Shown piece after piece: positions 60,680 through 64,000 of a stretch of DNA of 64,000 nucleotides (position 1 is the first letter of the stretch; the number at the start of each line of letters is the position of its first letter). The translations under genes and the position numbers were made by a program. This DNA is from JAKPUX01 sp035353815. GTDB lineage: Bacteria; Zhuqueibacterota; Zhuqueibacteria; Residuimicrobiales; Residuimicrobiaceae. Below the pieces are notes generated by a model, which was not told the origin of the DNA, did no database searches, and was given only the letters and a program-made list of their open reading frames with translations. Location: positions 54,656-118,655 of the forward strand of contig DAOQAG010000008.1 of the NCBI GenBank assembly GCA_035353815.1, in the 5' to 3' direction.

Positions 60680-60743
60680 TCGTCCTCTTCCGGTTGTCCG
60701 GCAGCCGGATGCTGCCGAAGCGGGGCATGTACCCCGCCGCCCA

Positions 60744-60850
60744 TTTGCCGACGGATTCAATTGGCCTTGTGGCCCTGAAGGTCATTGGGTCGGCCCGCGC
60801 TGTGGTCGCGCCGGCCCCTTTGCCGACGGATTCTATTTTCCTTGTGGCCC
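60744..60850. repeat. Imperfect 32-bp direct repeat around the PorV-like gene's stop
   Basis: TTTGCCGACGGATTC...CCTTGTGGCCC at 60744-60775 and 60819-60850, differing at about three bases, 75 bp apart. The second copy contains the last codons and stop of the PorV-like gene. Confidence 0.7.
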
Positions 60851-62818
60851 CTGGGTGGTGGACTGGCGCTGCAGGTTCTCCTTGGCGGAATCCAGGGCCT
60901 TGAGGATTTTTTTGTTCAACGGCTGCAGCTTGCGCGCCTCCTCGAAGCAGCGCACCGCCTCTTCATATTTGTGGGTACCAAAGGCCTGGGCGCCGAGGCG
61001 GTAGAGCTCGCGCACATTGTCGGGCATCTCCATATCGCGCGCTTCAGCGCGGGCCTTGGCCTCCTTGTAGCGATCCTGCAGGGAGCGGTTGCCCGGATCG
61101 TAGCGCAAGGCCTCCTGGTAGAGGGAGGCGGCTTCGGCCCAGTTCTGGCTCATCTCCTGCGCGGCCGCGCGGCGCATCAGGTCTTCGCGGCTCAAGCGGC
61201 TTTCGATCGAGGAGATCTGCCCGGCCAGGAACGTCTCGATATCGGGGATGCCCTTGGCGAGCTGCCGTGCCTGATTGTAGATGGTGATGGCGTCATAGCC
61301 GCGATCCTGCGCCTGCAACTGCCGCGCCCGTTCCGCCAACTGCATGATCTTACGGCGCAGCTGTTCATCGGATTTGCGGCGCAGGTCGGTGGCGCGCTCG
61401 CTGGCGGGATCGATGGCCAGGGCGCGGTCACACTCGGCGATGGCCTCCTGGTAATCTTCCAGGCTATAGGCATTCAGCGCCTTCTGGTAATGCTGCTCGA
61501 TCTGCAGATTGTTGCGCTTGAGGCGCATCTCTTCTTCATTGCGGGCGAGGATGGCCGCCTCTTCCCGCTGCCGTTCCTCCGCCAAAGCGGTATTGATCTG
61601 CTGCTGCAGACCCCGCGCCTCTTCCAGATCGGGATCGCTCCCGGTCACATCATAAATGAGCACACGGCTGATGACGCTGTAGGCACCGGGATAGTCTCCC
61701 TTGCCCACCAGGACGCGCGCGCGGCTCATCCCGGAGACAATCGCTTCGCTTCTTTCCGCCTGGCGCTTGGCGGCCAGTTCCTGTTCGATGCGGCGTGCTT
61801 CCCGTTCCTGATACTCGGCCAGCCGCGCCTCCCGGCTTCTGCCAATGTTGAGCACCAGGGAGATGCGATGACTGCTGCCCAACCAGCTATCGTCGCCGTT
61901 CCAGTAGGAATAATCAAACTGCACCCCGGCCAGTTTGACGCCGCCGCCGTAGGTCAGATGGTTGCGGTAAAAACCCGTCCGCAGCGAAAAGAGGTCCTGA
62001 AAGCTGTATTCCAGGCCCAGATGGGAATGGCCGGGCATGGTGCTCGTCTTGTCGTATTCCAGGGCGATGGTCATGGCGCTGCCATCCTCGCTCAGGGCGA
62101 TCCCCTTGGCCATGCCCAGACGCAGCGTGCGCGGGGTGGTATCCTTCGCCTCGACGGCTCGCATCGAACGCTGCACCGCGTTCTGGAGGGTGAGCGCAAA
62201 AGAGAGATCATGCACAAGGGGCGCCTTGCTTTGCGGCGCCAGGATCAGCCCGAGGTCCGCGCCCAATGCGGATTCGGTCAGGCTTCCGGCGGATCCTCCG
62301 GCATCCGGGTAGGCCGGCAGCGACGCCCGCTCCACCTTCATCGTCGTTCCCAGCGAGAGCCAGCTCGCCGGCCGATATCCGTAGCCGAGCAGCAGCATGG
62401 TGCGGCTGTAGGCGACCGATCCCAGCTTGATCGGATCCTGATCATCGTAAAGGTCGATATCGGGGGTAGTGAGCGAGAGGACGCCGATGCCGAAGGTGCC
62501 GATGAAAAGAGTGGGATGGGCGTATCCGAGATAGCTGTATTGCGTCCCTGCCGTCAGATTGGAGTAATAGAGGCCGAGCCCCATGTTCCTGACCTTTTCC
62601 AGCGCGGCGGGATTCCAGTACAGGGCGAAGGGATCGTCGGCCGCAGCGGCATAGGCGCCGCCCATCGCCAGAGCGCGCGCCCCGACCGGCTGGTCGAAGA
62701 CATCGTTCGCCCCGCCCCAGGCTTTGTCCTGCAGGACCGCCTGAGCGGAAGCCAACCCCGCGCGCAGAACCAGCAGCGCCACAAGGCCAAAGAGAGGTAT
62801 GCGGATAGAGTGCTTCAC
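60833..62818 (-). CDS. PorV/PorQ-like outer-membrane protein with C-terminal TPR repeats
   Basis: A 661-residue exported protein (signal peptide KHSIRIPLFGLVALLVLRAGLASA). Residues 35-335 fit the PorV/PorQ family: QPVGARALAMGGAYAAAADDPFALYWNPAALE, followed by regularly alternating beta-strands ending SHRISLVLNIG. PorV acts in type IX secretion as a shuttle in Bacteroidetes; homologues are common throughout FCB phyla, including ones without a complete system. After an alpha-helical charged linker (340-420) come five or more TPR-like units (YQKALNAYSLEDYQEAIAECDRALAIDP, YRLGAQAFGTHKYEEAVRCFEEARKLQP) to the end. This barrel-TPR fusion suggests assembly with partner proteins. It lies next to a sorting-domain protein. 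Confidence 0.8.
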   Translation of the reverse strand: MKHSIRIPLFGLVALLVLRAGLASAQAVLQDKAWGGANDVFDQPVGARALAMGGAYAAAADDPFALYWNPAALEKVRNMGLGLYYSNLTAGTQYSYLGYAHPTLFIGTFGIGVLSLTTPDIDLYDDQDPIKLGSVAYSRTMLLLGYGYRPASWLSLGTTMKVERASLPAYPDAGGSAGSLTESALGADLGLILAPQSKAPLVHDLSFALTLQNAVQRSMRAVEAKDTTPRTLRLGMAKGIALSEDGSAMTIALEYDKTSTMPGHSHLGLEYSFQDLFSLRTGFYRNHLTYGGGVKLAGVQFDYSYWNGDDSWLGSSHRISLVLNIGRSREARLAEYQEREARRIEQELAAKRQAERSEAIVSGMSRARVLVGKGDYPGAYSVISRVLIYDVTGSDPDLEEARGLQQQINTALAEERQREEAAILARNEEEMRLKRNNLQIEQHYQKALNAYSLEDYQEAIAECDRALAIDPASERATDLRRKSDEQLRRKIMQLAERARQLQAQDRGYDAITIYNQARQLAKGIPDIETFLAGQISSIESRLSREDLMRRAAAQEMSQNWAEAASLYQEALRYDPGNRSLQDRYKEAKARAEARDMEMPDNVRELYRLGAQAFGTHKYEEAVRCFEEARKLQPLNKKILKALDSAKENLQRQSTTQGPQGK

Positions 62819-62840
62819 AATGACAGCTTGCCCAATTCAG

Positions 62841-64000
62841 TTATTTGACGACAGCAATTTTCGTTAAGGCCAACTCGCCCTGTTCGGTCTTGAGATAGGC
62901 CAGATAAATGCCATTCATGACCTTCTCGCCGCGGCCGTTGCGGCCATCCCAGACCACGTCATCCTGATGCACCCCGGCGCTGGTCTGCGCGGGATGGGCC
63001 GCCTTGGTATATTCCCAGGCCTGAACCAGATCGCCGGTGAGGGTGAAAATCTTGATCTGCACGTCGCTCGGCTGTTCCAGATAATAGACAAATTTGGTCA
63101 GCGGCCGTGCGCTCGTGCCAAAGGGATTGGGATAGTTGCAAAAGGATTTGGCGAGGTCACTCTGCATCACCACCAGCGTGCCGGAGCTGAAGCCCAGATA
63201 GCGAACCCGGTTGAGGGCCGAATCGGCCATGCTCAGACGGTTGTGATAGATGGCATCGCGCGCCACGATCGCCTCGGCGGAATCGACCGCCACCACAAAA
63301 TCCACCAGATCGGCCGACGCCGCAATGTCGACCACGATATCGATAGCGAAAAGATCACTGCTGCGAATGGTATCGGCAAGGGCCGTGACAAAGTTCAGAT
63401 AGGCGGCGCTGCCGCTTCCCGGGGCACGGTTCTCGGCGAGCACCTCGCCCGTGCTGCCATGGCGGATGGCGGCAATGCGGCTGACGACCGAACGCGCGCT
63501 GACCGGGCTGCCCTTGCGGTTGCGGAAGGAGACCTTGATCGAATCGAGCAGAGAACGACTGCCAATGGAGTGGTCCTTGTTCTGGAGACTGAGCCCCAGC
63601 ATCGGCACATCGCTCCCGCCGCGCAGCCCGACCGAGCTGCTGCGTACCGAAAAGGTGCGGGCCACCATAAAACCCGCCTCCGGCGAGATCAGCACGGCGG
63701 CGGAATCGCGGGCGATATCGGCAGCGGTTTTGGAGAAATAATCCTTCGGCGCGCTCAGCAGGCGGACGACCAGCGTGTCCGGCACCTCGCTCACCTTGTC
63801 CGGCGCCTTGATCCGCCAGGTGAGGGAATCCTCGGCCGTGGTGACCGTCAGATCGTCGCGGCTGCTGTAGCCGGCCGGCAATTTGAGCTGCACCTGGTAG
63901 CTGCCGTAGTAATCGGCGGAACCGAGGTTATGAAGCAGCGAAGTCAGATCGAATTCATTGCCGATGCATCGGCCGGACTTCGCGCCGACCGGATCTGGTT
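62841..64000 (-). CDS. Exported protein with FlgD-Ig/type IX-like C-terminal sorting domain (5' part outside window)
   Basis: The frame is open from the window's right edge to the stop at 62841, so at least 386 residues are present and the N terminus is missing. The middle is a beta-rich adhesion-like region with no family I can name. The last 90 residues carry the sorting pattern: FCNYPNPFG, QIKIFTLTGDLV, VVWDGRNGRGEKVMNGIYLAYLK and KIAVVK at the end, as in T9SS type A/FlgD-Ig domains. Its neighbour is a PorV-like protein, consistent with export by a type IX-like route. The stop lies 22 bp before the PorV-like gene, so they are probably co-transcribed. Confidence 0.8.
   Translation of the reverse strand, partial: PDPVGAKSGRCIGNEFDLTSLLHNLGSADYYGSYQVQLKLPAGYSSRDDLTVTTAEDSLTWRIKAPDKVSEVPDTLVVRLLSAPKDYFSKTAADIARDSAAVLISPEAGFMVARTFSVRSSSVGLRGGSDVPMLGLSLQNKDHSIGSRSLLDSIKVSFRNRKGSPVSARSVVSRIAAIRHGSTGEVLAENRAPGSGSAAYLNFVTALADTIRSSDLFAIDIVVDIAASADLVDFVVAVDSAEAIVARDAIYHNRLSMADSALNRVRYLGFSSGTLVVMQSDLAKSFCNYPNPFGTSARPLTKFVYYLEQPSDVQIKIFTLTGDLVQAWEYTKAAHPAQTSAGVHQDDVVWDGRNGRGEKVMNGIYLAYLKTEQGELALTKIAVVK

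Noticed and set aside
58112..60778. Very long plus-strand open frame (888 codons) opposite the phosphatase gene
   Set aside because: Antisense shadow caused by high GC at third positions; its product lacks known motifs, whereas the minus-strand frame has many conserved domains. The same holds for long plus-strand frames at 905-2575, 11384-13834 and 17699-19687, and the minus-strand frame at 42621-45284.

Overview
The window is a densely packed, GC-rich bacterial chromosome segment made almost entirely of housekeeping genes, with no phage, transposase, CRISPR array or plasmid function. Two surface-protein features point to the FCB superphylum (Bacteroidetes/Chlorobi/Fibrobacteres and relatives such as KSB1 or Calditrichota-like lineages): a PorV/PorQ-like outer-membrane protein and an exported protein with a type IX-secretion-like C-terminal sorting domain. 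A bacterial PcrB-type prenyl-glyceryl-phosphate synthase fits this. Other traits are less typical of Bacteroidetes: near-canonical TTGACA/17 bp/TATATT promoters, strong AGGAGG ribosome sites, a long SRP RNA with an Alu domain, and a mitochondrial-type EF-G. An uncultured FCB-type phylum is my best guess; the assignment is inference.

Layout, left part (1-23.8 kb, all minus strand): the 3'-truncated rnr gene; a translation-termination block rho, rpmE, DUF1385, prfA, prmC, phosphohexomutase; an orphan sugar-ABC ATPase; then a long run alaS, pcrB, PHP phosphatase, gmhA, BatA-like VWA protein, hflX, beta-propeller, folC with gaps of 0-30 bp; and pgpA, cinA, thpR, recA, recX.

Centre (23.9-32 kb, minus): one apparent transcription unit from a very good promoter at 28056-28084 makes tRNA-Glu, tRNA-Arg(ACG), TadA, two tRNA-Ser, tRNA-Ala, the SRP RNA, DnaX, YbaB and RecR. 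It is followed by a nucleoside-salvage operon (cdd, uridine kinase-hemerythrin fusion, tdk, purine nucleoside phosphorylase) and ssb. Between 32 and 35 kb on the plus strand lie a ParB-domain gene coupled to a spore-photoproduct-lyase-like radical SAM gene, and a DedA protein.

Right part (34.9-64 kb): a minus-strand tex, glycosyltransferase, WbqC-like, M20 hydrolase operon; a plus-strand block of YtxH, DUF948-like protein, tricorn-like protease, EF-G and an orphan P-loop ATPase; then minus-strand tRNA-Arg, an envelope protein with 45-bp repeats, tRNA-Gln with glnS and gltX, two tRNA-Ser, dprA and obgE. The right end holds a partner-switching module: a STAS protein and a very large HATPase-sensor-HAMP-SpoIIE-HTH-TPR phosphatase that share a C-terminal HTH-like region, next to the PorV-like and sorting-domain genes.

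The observations I consider most worth following are the partner-switching module with the shared HTH-like domain, the uridine kinase-hemerythrin fusion, the ParB/SPL-like pair lacking the SPL hydrogen-donor cysteine, the A9 slippage site in dnaX, and the SRP RNA/tRNA/tadA/dnaX gene order shared with Bacillus.
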